Source: Phytomonas francai (taxonomy: Eukaryota > Euglenozoa > Kinetoplastea > Trypanosomatida > Trypanosomatidae). Taken from it: 42,594 nucleotides of DNA. Positions 20,256 through 29,070 of this stretch are shown here, piece by piece. Position 1 is the stretch's first letter. Every line of letters starts with the position of its first letter. The stretch lies in NCBI GenBank assembly GCA_001766655.1, contig MJCC01000012.1:1-42594 (forward strand), read 5' to 3'. The notes beneath the pieces were generated by a model, which had not been told where the DNA came from, did no database searches, and saw nothing but the letters and a program-made list of their open reading frames with translations. The position numbers and the translations under genes were made by a program.

Positions 20256-21095
20256 TTATTGTTTTGTAAGGGCCTTTGCTCTCTGAAACATGCTTTGTTT
20301 TTTCCCAGGAACTGCTAGCTGTCGCTCCAGCATTGTGGTTTGCGGTGCACTTGGCGAGGAATCGGCAGCTTCACTGGCTATAGCGTTGGCATGCGCTTTT
20401 TCGTCCAGCTTCGCTTCGACAGCTTCACTGTGGGTATGCGTTTTCGCAACTCTCACTGCGCTATCGTTCACTGATGTCAGAAATGCGAGGATGTCTACAA
20501 TATTACTCGAATTCGAAGTCTCAATAGGATTATTTTCTGAAGAAGAGAGTAATTTATCAACAGAAACTAGTCTATCCTCCAATGATGTGTTAGTATTTTC
20601 AGTAAGGTTTGGTGAATCCACCACGGTGGGGAGATCGATATCAGAAAGGCGCTTCAGTTTCTGCCGCTCTCGAAGAAGATCCTTCCAGAAAACATCAGCG
20701 GTTTCATCTCTCGGACGAGGCTGCAGGGGTCGCCGATCAACTGCTTTAGCCAAGGCCATCTTTCGGTTATAAATTCCATTACGGGAAGCACCTGAATTTT
20801 CATGGTCGGAGATCACCCTTAGTGGCTCTAACTCGTAATTCCGATTCATCTTGAGTCCCTGCCGCTGATATCGCGAGGCTTGCCGCGCCGCAATAGAAAG
20901 GGTAGGTTTCTCTAAAGGGTTGTCATTGCCAGGGTTTGACTCTGCTGCGCTCTCAGCATCACTGGAATGCAAGGATTCCTCTAGCTCCTCACGCTCTTGG
21001 GGAACCTCGAGAGATGGCGTGGGGTCGCCCGCAGAATTCGCTAGCTTTTGAGACGCTTTCTTCTTGAATGTTTTCAGAAAACTAGATACATCCAT
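20256..21095 (-). CDS. hypothetical, mostly disordered protein (279 aa)
   Basis: The ATG at 21095 was preferred to the longer frame (to 21218), whose extra N-terminus is hydrophobic and aromatic and looks like translated leader. The protein starts with a short amphipathic KTFKKKASQKL helix, followed by acidic Ser/Glu-rich sequence (about 28-60). A basic conserved-looking core follows (about 68-155), with an FWKDLLRERQKLKRL helix. The rest is Ser/Thr/Asn-rich, and the C-terminus is basic (KKQSMFQRAKALTKQ). No family recognised; probably a scaffold or cytoskeletal protein, which is a guess. Confidence 0.68.
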   Translation of the reverse strand: MDVSSFLKTFKKKASQKLANSAGDPTPSLEVPQEREELEESLHSSDAESAAESNPGNDNPLEKPTLSIAARQASRYQRQGLKMNRNYELEPLRVISDHENSGASRNGIYNRKMALAKAVDRRPLQPRPRDETADVFWKDLLRERQKLKRLSDIDLPTVVDSPNLTENTNTSLEDRLVSVDKLLSSSENNPIETSNSSNIVDILAFLTSVNDSAVRVAKTHTHSEAVEAKLDEKAHANAIASEAADSSPSAPQTTMLERQLAVPGKKQSMFQRAKALTKQ

Positions 21096-21303
21096 TGCGC
21101 GACTAAATGTAACGTAGAACTCAAGATTATAATTCAACAAACCCTGGAAGGGAAGTTGATTGAAATAAAAGAGGAGAAAGTATGAATAGAGACAATGGAT
21201 GACAACACACACGCACACCGCTCTCTGCTAATACGATAAATGGACTGCAGCTTTTTTTGTTGCGCACCGATGCATATTTTCTTTTTGAGATCCCGGCCTA
21301 TGA

Positions 21304-22491
21304 CTATGCCGAAAATGTATACATTACATGATCTAGTAAGTCGGTACGAGCGTCATTTTGGACTTTAGACAGGCTGTTATCTTCGCAGGTTGTCTTGTTT
21401 ACATTCAAACGCGGAGTGAAAGCCCATTTGACAGGTTTATAAGTTAACTTTTCTGAGCTTTTGTGCTCCATTGGTTCATCATCCGAATTACTCAGCACAT
21501 CCTCGGAAAGAGCACGGGTCATTTTAGCTGGTGCTGATGCGAAGGCGTCTTCAATCAGGAGAGAAGTTTCGCTGGTAAAATTGGGCACAGGAGAAGTTTC
21601 ATGCGACTCTTCCTTCGCATTAGCAAAACAATGATCTGAGGCAAGAAGCGACGATGGAGCGAAACCATGTCGCCCATAAGGGTGTACGGGCCCTTGAAGA
21701 TATACTGGATTCAGCATCGTCTCGAAGTCCGCTTCCATCACCGGTGGTGTATAGGTTTCCAAAAAGCACGGTTCCTGGTGTTCAATTTTGGGAGGGGTAG
21801 GGGGGGGTACGCATGCATCTAATTCCTCACGGCTCTTCATGGAAACGTCGACTACCAATTCGGGAAAATACTTTGGTATATAAGCACTCAGGTCCTGAGA
21901 CCTTAAGGGTATCTTTTTAACCCCAGCACCCGCAGGCGAAAAGCTGACAACACCCCCAAATATGTCACCGTCTAAGTTTGGCTTTAGCGAATCTTTTTCG
22001 TCACCATTAAGAAACGCATTTGCATCTAGCCCAGGATCACGATAAAAGACAGGCAAAATGGCAGTCAATTGGTGCACTGGTGTCACCTTTGAAAGTTGCT
22101 GTTCTGTGTGATTAAGGGTAGGTTGAATTTCCGCCATCGGTTTTTGACTAGATTTCAATTGTTCGAGGCGGGACCTCAGCTGCGAGCGTCTGAAAAGAAT
22201 ATTTACAAGGAACTTGAGTTGGCTGAATAGCTCAGCCTTAGCGTTTATCGACGACAAGGGACGCGAGGGAGCGAACATGGATGGCTTTTCCTCGGTATCG
22301 GTCTGTGGGTCAAAATGAAGGCTATAAAAATCATATACTAGTTTCCTTCGAACAGACATATGAAAACGAAGATGGCTCTTCCGCTCGGCCTCAACAGCTT
22401 CATCACGTTTTATTTTTATTTCTTGAAGCTCATGCTCGGTGGGTTTAGAAAGACCAAGGCCCCCGTGCGTCCCTAGAGTATCACTATTCAT
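21304..22491 (-). CDS. hypothetical protein with N-terminal helices (395 aa)
   Basis: The start is placed at ATG 22491. The longer frame up to 22791 would overlap the actin-related gene (22703-23479) and has a cysteine-rich hydrophobic translation, so it is unlikely to be coding. The N-terminal 120 residues contain two charged helices (about 18-53 and 85-118) that could form coiled coils. The rest is Pro/Ser-rich and acidic, with a stretch of prolines (VPPPTPPK) near the middle, and seems disordered. Family not recognised. Confidence 0.68.
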   Translation of the reverse strand: MNSDTLGTHGGLGLSKPTEHELQEIKIKRDEAVEAERKSHLRFHMSVRRKLVYDFYSLHFDPQTDTEEKPSMFAPSRPLSSINAKAELFSQLKFLVNILFRRSQLRSRLEQLKSSQKPMAEIQPTLNHTEQQLSKVTPVHQLTAILPVFYRDPGLDANAFLNGDEKDSLKPNLDGDIFGGVVSFSPAGAGVKKIPLRSQDLSAYIPKYFPELVVDVSMKSREELDACVPPPTPPKIEHQEPCFLETYTPPVMEADFETMLNPVYLQGPVHPYGRHGFAPSSLLASDHCFANAKEESHETSPVPNFTSETSLLIEDAFASAPAKMTRALSEDVLSNSDDEPMEHKSSEKLTYKPVKWAFTPRLNVNKTTCEDNSLSKVQNDARTDLLDHVMYTFSA

Positions 22492-22702
22492 TCTAATAAT
22501 AACGCAAAAGGAGGATGCAAAAGTTCGCATATGTGTAGATGTTGAAATAGCATTTAAGATTTTATCTTGGTAATCAAACAAAACAATGACACGCACAATA
22601 CAAGCGCATAAGAGACAAATATGCATAATCAAGTATAAAAGAGCAAACACACACAAAGAGAACGACCCTCGCTGAATCAACAAAGAAACCCAAGCGATGA
22701 GT

Positions 22703-23479
22703 TTAACTCCAGTAAATTCGGCCGAAGGGTGTGTATTGCCGCACAATGGCACACAGGAGGTAACGCAGGGAGGGAATGTCACTACCACCACCGCAAACCG
22801 TTATCGTACCCATACACGACGCCACATAATATCGACCACACCAAGAAGCAACGTCCTGTAAGGACTCTTCAAGTGCAAAGAAATAGCGAGCAGCCAATGA
22901 AACGAGTTCCGTCTTCGCGTCATCCTCTGGACGATCTAGCTGCTCGCTTGCGCGGAAACGTCTGAGAAGCGCGTCAAAGCTCGTTTCGGGAGAGGGCACA
23001 GTGCAGAGACCAGCGCAGAATGAAATGCTATTCGCCACGATGATTCCATGGCAAACCGGTACGACCCGGGTGCAGACATGGCCGAGGTCAACGACGACCG
23101 TTGCCTCGTCTGTGCCGTGAAGGCGAGCCGCGAAGAGCGGGAAGGGCTCCGTGGAGACAGCTAACCGTTCCGGGTATCGCGACAACCCCAACATTCCCAA
23201 GATCTGAAGACAAAGGCGGCCAAATTGGGGATGGTCGTCCGCATCGCAGAGGAGAATAACGCTTCGTGACGTGTGCATATGATAGACACGCCAAAGAGAA
23301 TGCAGAAACATGCTCAAGGACTCTGTAAGTCTGTTTAGCGTGGTGCTTTTGTTGCACTTCAGATTCGACACATCATTTGGAGTTGGCAACACATGTGAGG
23401 AGAGAAACTGCTCCTCAGACTTCCAGAGGTTTGTTGTTTTAGCTCCCACGCTCAAAAATAAAATGTCCTCAAAGTCCAT
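22703..23479 (-). CDS. divergent, short actin-related protein (258 aa)
   Basis: ATG at 23479. Three pieces resemble the actin ATPase fold: an N-terminal ILFLSVGAKTTNLW strand pair at the position of phosphate loop 1, ATVVVDLGHVCTRVVPVCHG at about 126-145 (actin: VLDSGDGVTHTVPIYEG), and TVCGGGSDIPSLRYLL near 227-242 (actin: the GG of the adenosine loop). At 258 residues it is far shorter than actin (about 375), lacking most of subdomains 2 and 4. The key Gly/Asp residues of the nucleotide site are only partly kept, so ATP binding is uncertain. It could be an ARP of a dynactin-like or chromatin complex; which one cannot be told by eye. Confidence 0.62.
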   Translation of the reverse strand: MDFEDILFLSVGAKTTNLWKSEEQFLSSHVLPTPNDVSNLKCNKSTTLNRLTESLSMFLHSLWRVYHMHTSRSVILLCDADDHPQFGRLCLQILGMLGLSRYPERLAVSTEPFPLFAARLHGTDEATVVVDLGHVCTRVVPVCHGIIVANSISFCAGLCTVPSPETSFDALLRRFRASEQLDRPEDDAKTELVSLAARYFFALEESLQDVASWCGRYYVASCMGTITVCGGGSDIPSLRYLLCAIVRQYTPFGRIYWS

Positions 23480-23698
23480 AAAAACACCTAAAACTTCAAA
23501 AAGCTTTAGTCACTGCCGTGAGGCTAAACGCACAATAATAGGGTAAAATGCATAGGAACTAGAAATAAAAACTATAGATAGTAGATAATCAAGCAAGCAA
23601 TATCCTCCTACTTTACAAAAGAATTAAACATACATCAGACGTGTCTAGAGTTATATCAAGTCTTTACAGCTTGCTTTTTTAATTCTTTGTTAGACAGT

Positions 23699-24001
23699 TC
23701 ACAATGTTTTTCTTACGCCGCTTTTACTAAATCTCGGCACGTGGTTCGATGAGACTTTGAGTCTGCTGTCGGAACTTTCGGAAGGAATGCTAGATAACGG
23801 GGTAAACATGGGAAGGTTTGTCGTCAACATAACCTTGTTGCGTTTAGGGATGATCTTCGGCGGAATTAGATCCTTAAGAATCGCCTTTTCTTTTCTTTTC
23901 CTCCCATGGATGCTATCCTTTAGTGTACGCTCCATTTCAGTGACGGGCGCACGCTTTGACTTCTTCTTCCGAATTCTCTGCTTGCCATGGCGGCCCGGCA
24001 T
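23699..24001 (-). CDS. small basic protein (100 aa)
   Basis: Starting at ATG 24001, the protein begins MPGRHGKQRIRKKKSKR; the upstream frame to 24058 has no conserved look. Clusters of Lys/Arg at about residues 8-17 and 34-39 could be nuclear or nucleolar signals and RNA-contact surfaces. A second half with an LPMFTPLSSIPS motif is hydrophobic and Ser-rich. Family not recognised; a ribosome-biogenesis accessory factor would fit the composition, but this is inference. GC and codon use match the neighbours. Confidence 0.6.
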   Translation of the reverse strand: MPGRHGKQRIRKKKSKRAPVTEMERTLKDSIHGRKRKEKAILKDLIPPKIIPKRNKVMLTTNLPMFTPLSSIPSESSDSRLKVSSNHVPRFSKSGVRKTL

Positions 24002-24263
24002 TGTTAAGATACGCGCAAGTAAGTAGGAGGTAAACCAACAATGGTAATTATGTGTCAAAGTAAATGTATGTGATTTACTAAAAATGATAACACTTGTTTG
24101 AGAAGAAAAAAAGAAGGAAAGATTTCACATTCATCGCATTAAAAATCTTTAATAACTCAAAAGAATACCCTCACACAAATCATTTTTTAAGATTATGATG
24201 GCGTTACCTTTCACATGGCCTTCCTCCTGCTACTCCGATATCAACGCTGAGTGGCGCTACGAA

Positions 24264-24974
24264 CTAGAGTTTTGCTGTCCTATTAATATTTTTATAAAAG
24301 ACTTGAAGCATACCCAAGTCCGTTCTTACTCGCAGAAACAATGAGCTATACATAAAGGCAAAGAAAACCCCCCCAATAAAGCCACGATTCTGTGGTCTAA
24401 TATCACTTCCTTGGAGTGTGCCAGAATACCTTGGTTCGATATACTCATCGTATGTACATTTTAGAAGATAGAATGCACCAAACAATGATAGGGGTGTTCG
24501 CCCCCAAAGCGGTGGGTGGCATTTTGGCAGTATCAAAGAGAGTGTTGCGAAGCCAGCGAAGGCACCATTACTTGCATATGCATAGTCATTAGCTCGATTA
24601 AGCTTAGGACTCTCCGCTTGGATGCTGAATAAGTAGGCAAAGCTAGAAAGGGACCCGGACCCAAGGAATAAAAAGATTGAGTGATGCCAACCAATGATAA
24701 AGGTGATTGGCTTAAACAGAACCCATGACGCAACGGTGTTAATAACACAGTCTCTTAGAGTATTTAGATAGAAACAGGAGAGTGGGTTTGGAAAAGAACT
24801 CCCGGCTCTCGTTAGAAAGAGCCGCTGTAAAGCTGTAGTTTTCGGTTCATATAGTACTCCCGAAGCATTGGCGCTACTGTTGTAGTGGTAGAGCATGAAA
24901 ATGATTTGTTCAGACATTAATGCTGTGGCCAAAATGGAAGATATGGAATCGCCAGAAAGTGTAATGGGCAACAT
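24264..24974 (-). CDS. rhomboid-like pseudoprotease, possibly TimRhom (236 aa)
   Basis: The first ATG is at 24974; the longer frame to 25049 starts with GTG. Five or more hydrophobic segments are present. The segment ASNGAFAGF (135-141) aligns with the rhomboid GxSGAxFG motif with the catalytic Ser replaced by Asn. RGFIGGVFFAF (198-207) aligns with the HxGGxxxG helix with the catalytic His replaced by Phe. Trypanosomatids have two inactive mitochondrial rhomboid-like proteins, TimRhom I and II, in their single TIM complex; this is a candidate for one. The long insertion-like N-terminal part before the first hydrophobic segment fits a mitochondrial protein, but no sharp presequence was seen. 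Confidence 0.6.
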   Translation of the reverse strand: MLPITLSGDSISSILATALMSEQIIFMLYHYNSSANASGVLYEPKTTALQRLFLTRAGSSFPNPLSCFYLNTLRDCVINTVASWVLFKPITFIIGWHHSIFLFLGSGSLSSFAYLFSIQAESPKLNRANDYAYASNGAFAGFATLSLILPKCHPPLWGRTPLSLFGAFYLLKCTYDEYIEPRYSGTLQGSDIRPQNRGFIGGVFFAFMYSSLFLRVRTDLGMLQVFYKNINRTAKL

Positions 24975-25515
24975 ATTAAGGTCCTTTGCTAAGCCAGAGC
25001 TTTCATTCCTACTGAGGATACTATAACCCGAAAAAGGAGTCGTGTTCACGGAAAGAGTATAATCCCTTTAAAACTTTTTTAATTTTACAAGTAAATAAGG
25101 GTGATAAAGATTAATCTAGTTAATATAGTGTCCAACACACTAAAATGACTCTCCATAAGCAATACAGGATTGCTTTAAGCTCATAGTTGATAGGTTTTCT
25201 TCTTTCCCATTTCCCTTTTTTTTTGATGAGGGGGAGGCTGATACTATTTGTTTCAGTTTCTCATTTGTATTCAAAATTTTATAAATCGACATTATGCTAT
25301 ACGTTTATACATATATACATATATATATCTATATATATATGTATATATATAGATATATATATACAAGTGCTCCTTGATTTTTTGATCAATTACAAAAATA
25401 TTTTCCGAAAGTAAGGTATATAGCATTCATTTACAAGTAAGCATATTTCTGTAAAACTTTAATATTATAAAATGCGCTTATAATTTCGGGATGTTATACT
25501 ATTTAAAAATTTCCT
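24975..25515. other. intergenic region with AT palindrome
   Basis: AT-rich. Contains the TA-rich inverted repeat listed separately (25321-25360). No gene is supported; the short plus-strand frame over 25187-25414 is a low-complexity translation of the TA repeat. Confidence 0.5.
25321..25360. repeat. TA-rich inverted repeat, two 19-bp arms
   Basis: Arms 25321-25339 and 25342-25360 are exact reverse complements by reading, with a 2-base spacer. The core carries one CT/AG deviation in each arm, which keeps the pairing unique. It could extrude as a cruciform; it may equally be a slipped microsatellite. Lies between the rhomboid-like and APRT genes. Confidence 0.85.
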
Positions 25516-26175
25516 CTAGATTTTTGATTGAAAACGCCTTGGCATAAAAAGAACATCAGACACCTTGTGAAGACGGAAAAGAGATACGAAACGCAAATTC
25601 TTGTAGTTAGGAATCTCATGAACATGCTTGAATCCATCAAGTTCAACAATCTCACACATTGCAACTGCTTCCAACATTTTCGCATGAACCACCTGAATAC
25701 AATCCAAAGCGGCCTCTAGCGTCCGCCCGTTTGCGATAAAGTCGTCGATCAAAACCACACGCGAATCCGAATTAATGCTTCCGTTTCGCACAAAAATTGG
25801 CGGGTTTAGCGCCTTATTGTTTTCACCCTCATTGAGAAAATCGCTTTCGGTTAGGGCACCGCGTCGCATGGGCAGAAAGGGGATCCCCAACTCCAGTGCG
25901 AGAGGGGCCGCGATGTAGCAACCACATGAATCAATTCCAAGGATATGAGTAGGCCCTTCCGAGCCCATCGAACGATACCGCTTTGCAAGCCAGTCAATAA
26001 TAGTTTTGAATAGTTCCGGATTTTCAGTGATGCTGGTCACATCGTAGAGAGGTTTGTAACCCTTTGTGATACTCGTCTTGCAATATAGGGACGACTTTTC
26101 GCGCAGAACAATGGATACAGGGTGGTTTTCCTTTAGTGTGAAGTGGTTGCGTGCAACTTCGACAATTTCTTCCAT
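25516..26175 (-). CDS. divergent adenine phosphoribosyltransferase with PTS1-like tail (219 aa)
   Basis: ATG at 26175. The overall APRT pattern is kept: DVTSITENPELF, THILGID, ALELGIPFLPMRRG and a PRPP loop at 141-152. Two key motifs differ from the canonical copy at 26634: GLEARGF becomes IDSCGC (82-86), and the PRPP loop DDVLATGGT becomes DDFIANGRT. The chain ends -SKI, a PTS1-type tripeptide, so it is probably imported into glycosomes. Trypanosoma brucei has a cytosolic and a glycosomal APRT, and this copy fits the latter. By family it would make AMP from adenine and PRPP, but the changed motifs leave activity or substrate open. It lies just downstream of the canonical APRT array. Confidence 0.85.
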   Translation of the reverse strand: MEEIVEVARNHFTLKENHPVSIVLREKSSLYCKTSITKGYKPLYDVTSITENPELFKTIIDWLAKRYRSMGSEGPTHILGIDSCGCYIAAPLALELGIPFLPMRRGALTESDFLNEGENNKALNPPIFVRNGSINSDSRVVLIDDFIANGRTLEAALDCIQVVHAKMLEAVAMCEIVELDGFKHVHEIPNYKNLRFVSLFRLHKVSDVLFMPRRFQSKI

Positions 26176-26523
26176 TATTAACTTTTGAACACTTTAAATC
26201 TTTGTATAAGTTAATGTGAATTGTTACTTCTCTTTTCTTTGTGATATAATTATTTTTTACTTGGTAATAGAAGGCTCGAGACTGCATTAGTAAATTAATA
26301 ATATCATATATAGCGATTAAGGACAAATTCACAAAGATTCAACATTGGAAAAAAATCACATAGGATTAAAGAACTGCTAATAAAATAAATCACATTATAT
26401 ATTTCAACTTATCTATTTTTTCCGTTATGAATACACGAATCGATAAATATATACTTGAATTTATATTTATATATTCATATGATTTATAAAATATTGCAAC
26501 TACGATCAGTTTAGGTCTGAAAT
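26176..26523. other. intergenic region
   Basis: AT-rich. The part from about 26350 to 26510 resembles 27730-27890 (shared TGCTAATAAAATAAA and CACATTATATATTTCAAC-like stretches), so the APRT tandem duplication included the 3' flank. No gene seen. Confidence 0.6.
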
Positions 26524-26714
26524 AATAGTTAAAAAAATCAGTTTAGAAGGGGGATCTTCTCACCACACTTTACCACACGCGGCCCATCGTAGTTCTTGTA
26601 GTCGCCGCAGTTTTCATCNAATAGTTAAAAAAATCAGTTTAGAAGGGGGATCTTCTCACCACACTTTACCACACGCGGCCCATCGTAGTTCTTGTAGTCG
26701 CCGCAGTTTTCATC
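26524..26714. other. assembly joint: same 95 bp on both sides of a single n (26619)
   Basis: 26524-26618 and 26620-26714 are the same 95 bases, separated by one n. This is the signature of two contigs that overlap by k-1 bases but were joined as a scaffold. The left copy (APRT C-terminus) is therefore an artefact, not an extra gene end. Confidence 0.9.
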
Positions 26715-27344
26715 ATTAAGCGATTTAAATAGAATCAATGACACGATGGAAGTAGAACAGAAGTTACCGTTAACAGCGGTGTGGATCTTTTCAATGCAGC
26801 CAAAACGCGGCTCTGTAAGCAAGCAGCATACCTCGATCGCCTTTGCACCGCACGCGTGGACGAGTTGCAAACCAGATACCACGGTACCACCGGTTGCAAG
26901 CACATCGTCAATAAGCACCACACGTGAGTCCGCCGTGATGCTCCCAACACGCATCGTCATTTCTTCAAGTTCTTCCTCCTTGTAATCTTTGTCGTAAGGA
27001 TCGCTTTGGATGATCACACCTGCGTTCTTCTGTGCTTTTCGCAAAAGAACAAATGGAATGCCCAGTTCAATGGCGATTGACGGACCAAACAAGAACCCTC
27101 GAGCTTCGAGCCCCAAGATGTGCGTGGGAGGCTCAGGGAGACTGCGATAGCGGTTCACAAAAAAATCACGGATCTTTTTCATGCAGGAGGGTGACTCAGT
27201 GATGCTTGCAACATCGGCGAAGCGTGGGACATCACGGGGTGAGAATTTGGGAGTGTACCAACGATATGTTTTTTCAATCTCCTGAGCAAGCGGATCACTC
27301 TCCTCGAGTATGAAAAAAAGGGGGCTTACTTCCTTGAGAGACAT
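26634..27344 (-). CDS. APRT: adenine phosphoribosyltransferase, canonical copy (236 aa)
   Basis: ATG at 27344. The sequence is a close match to the trypanosomatid (Leishmania-type) APRT: DPLAQEIEKTYRWYTPKFSPRD, VASITESP, the adenine-site EARGF (80-84), and the PRPP loop RVVLIDDVLATGGT (141-154). It salvages adenine to AMP with PRPP, important in trypanosomatids because they cannot make purines de novo. The C-terminus (KIPLLN) has no PTS1, so a cytosolic site is likely. The contig carrying it (26620-27479) has 95-bp overlaps with both neighbours, showing it is one member of a collapsed tandem repeat. Confidence 0.93.
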   Translation of the reverse strand: MSLKEVSPLFFILEESDPLAQEIEKTYRWYTPKFSPRDVPRFADVASITESPSCMKKIRDFFVNRYRSLPEPPTHILGLEARGFLFGPSIAIELGIPFVLLRKAQKNAGVIIQSDPYDKDYKEEELEEMTMRVGSITADSRVVLIDDVLATGGTVVSGLQLVHACGAKAIEVCCLLTEPRFGCIEKIHTAVNGNFCSTSIVSLILFKSLNDENCGDYKNYDGPRVVKCGEKIPLLN

Positions 27345-27911
27345 GTTTTTCTTAGGTATAGCTTTGGTATGGTTGAGAACTGATTAAGATTTCGCCTTTT
27401 CACACAGTATAGACAAACAGGATAGGTGAAAAGGTAAAAATCATAAGTACGTGTACAATTAAATATTTAGGACATACTGNTAAGATTTCGCCTTTTCACA
27501 CAGTATAGACAAACAGGATAGGTGAAAAGGTAAAAATCATAAGTACGTGTACAATTAAATATTTAGGACATACTGTAATTAATAGTAAAAAATGCCAAAT
27601 GTTACTCACTCTACACTTCGGATTTATTATTTAAAAAAAGACTTTATGTAATCATTTTCGATTACCCTTCTAATAAGGAACTAGTAGTGATTTAGGAAAA
27701 TTTCATTAAAATTCAACTTCAGAAATTTTCCCATTGGATTAAAATACTGCTAATAAAATAAAGCACATTATATATTTCAACTTATCTATTTTCCCCTTTA
27801 AAGTATTAAGATATAAATAGAAATATAGATATACATATAATATGTATACTAATATAATTTATAAAATATTGCAACCACCCATTTTTCGGTTTAAAAGAAT
27901 AGTTAAAAAAA
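27345..27911. other. intergenic region of the APRT array
   Basis: After removing the assembly duplication (27385-27575), this contains the upstream leader of the first APRT copy and the 3' flank of the hidden second copy. AT-rich; no other gene. Confidence 0.6.
27385..27575. other. assembly joint: 95-bp repeat around n (27480)
   Basis: 27385-27479 and 27481-27575 are the same 95 bases, with one n between them. This is the upstream flank of the APRT gene, and the same 95 bases recur at 28713-28807 right of the N gap. Confidence 0.9.
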
Positions 27912-27992
27912 TCAGTTTAGAAGGGGGATCTTCTCACCACACTTTACCACACGCGGCCCATCGTAGTTCTTGTAGTCGCCGCAGTTTTCATC
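27912..27992 (-). CDS. APRT: 3' end of a second APRT copy, rest in the gap (partial)
   Basis: The 95 bases 27898-27992 are the same as 26524-26618 and 26620-26714 and encode the last 26 residues and stop of canonical APRT. The sequence then runs into 720 N. Beyond the gap, 28713-28807 equals the upstream flank of APRT (27385-27479). The gap would be filled by about 670 bases equivalent to 26715-27384, restoring a complete gene. So there are probably two canonical copies, the unique repeat contig being placed once only. The sequence of the hidden copy is not known and may differ. Confidence 0.8.
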   Translation of the reverse strand, partial: DENCGDYKNYDGPRVVKCGEKIPLLN

Positions 27993-28712
27993 NNNNNNNN
28001 NNNNNNNNNNNNNNNNNNNNNNNNNNNNNNNNNNNNNNNNNNNNNNNNNNNNNNNNNNNNNNNNNNNNNNNNNNNNNNNNNNNNNNNNNNNNNNNNNNNN
28101 NNNNNNNNNNNNNNNNNNNNNNNNNNNNNNNNNNNNNNNNNNNNNNNNNNNNNNNNNNNNNNNNNNNNNNNNNNNNNNNNNNNNNNNNNNNNNNNNNNNN
28201 NNNNNNNNNNNNNNNNNNNNNNNNNNNNNNNNNNNNNNNNNNNNNNNNNNNNNNNNNNNNNNNNNNNNNNNNNNNNNNNNNNNNNNNNNNNNNNNNNNNN
28301 NNNNNNNNNNNNNNNNNNNNNNNNNNNNNNNNNNNNNNNNNNNNNNNNNNNNNNNNNNNNNNNNNNNNNNNNNNNNNNNNNNNNNNNNNNNNNNNNNNNN
28401 NNNNNNNNNNNNNNNNNNNNNNNNNNNNNNNNNNNNNNNNNNNNNNNNNNNNNNNNNNNNNNNNNNNNNNNNNNNNNNNNNNNNNNNNNNNNNNNNNNNN
28501 NNNNNNNNNNNNNNNNNNNNNNNNNNNNNNNNNNNNNNNNNNNNNNNNNNNNNNNNNNNNNNNNNNNNNNNNNNNNNNNNNNNNNNNNNNNNNNNNNNNN
28601 NNNNNNNNNNNNNNNNNNNNNNNNNNNNNNNNNNNNNNNNNNNNNNNNNNNNNNNNNNNNNNNNNNNNNNNNNNNNNNNNNNNNNNNNNNNNNNNNNNNN
28701 NNNNNNNNNNNN
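27993..28712. other. assembly gap, 720 N
   Basis: Run of unknown bases flanked by the two ends of the collapsed APRT repeat unit. Any protein predicted through it is meaningless. Its length (720) is near the 670 bases needed to hold the missing part of an APRT gene. Confidence 0.98.
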
Positions 28713-28807
28713 TAAGATTTCGCCTTTTCACACAGTATAGACAAACAGGATAGGTGAAAAGGTAAAAATCATAAGTACGTGTACAATTAAATATTTAGGA
28801 CATACTG
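28713..28807. repeat. third copy of the 95-bp APRT upstream flank
   Basis: Same as 27385-27479. Marks the right boundary of the collapsed repeat; sequence diverges immediately after 28807. Confidence 0.88.
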
Positions 28808-29070
28808 AAGCTGATTAAAAAGAAAAGGTCTTGTGTTGCTAGCTAAGCTGATGTTCTGAACCTTACCATGTCTTACTGCTGATGGCAAAATTTACCGGTA
28901 TTCCACACTCAAAAGAATCATCCGAGTTGCTCTCCTAGCATACCCTAAGGTTTGACAATTTCAAGATCTCCACTTCTTACAGAGGATGACTTTGAGACTA
29001 ACCTCGGATGAAACTATTTTCTTCATTCTGTTGCATCATCCTTGGGCAAGCGAACCCAAGTGCATTCGAC

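Noticed and set aside
26524..26618. Additional APRT gene fragment
   Set aside because: Duplicate of the neighbouring 95 bases across a single n; an assembly overlap, not a third gene.
27842..28753. Frames of about 250-300 aa through the N run
   Set aside because: Translation of unknown bases; meaningless.
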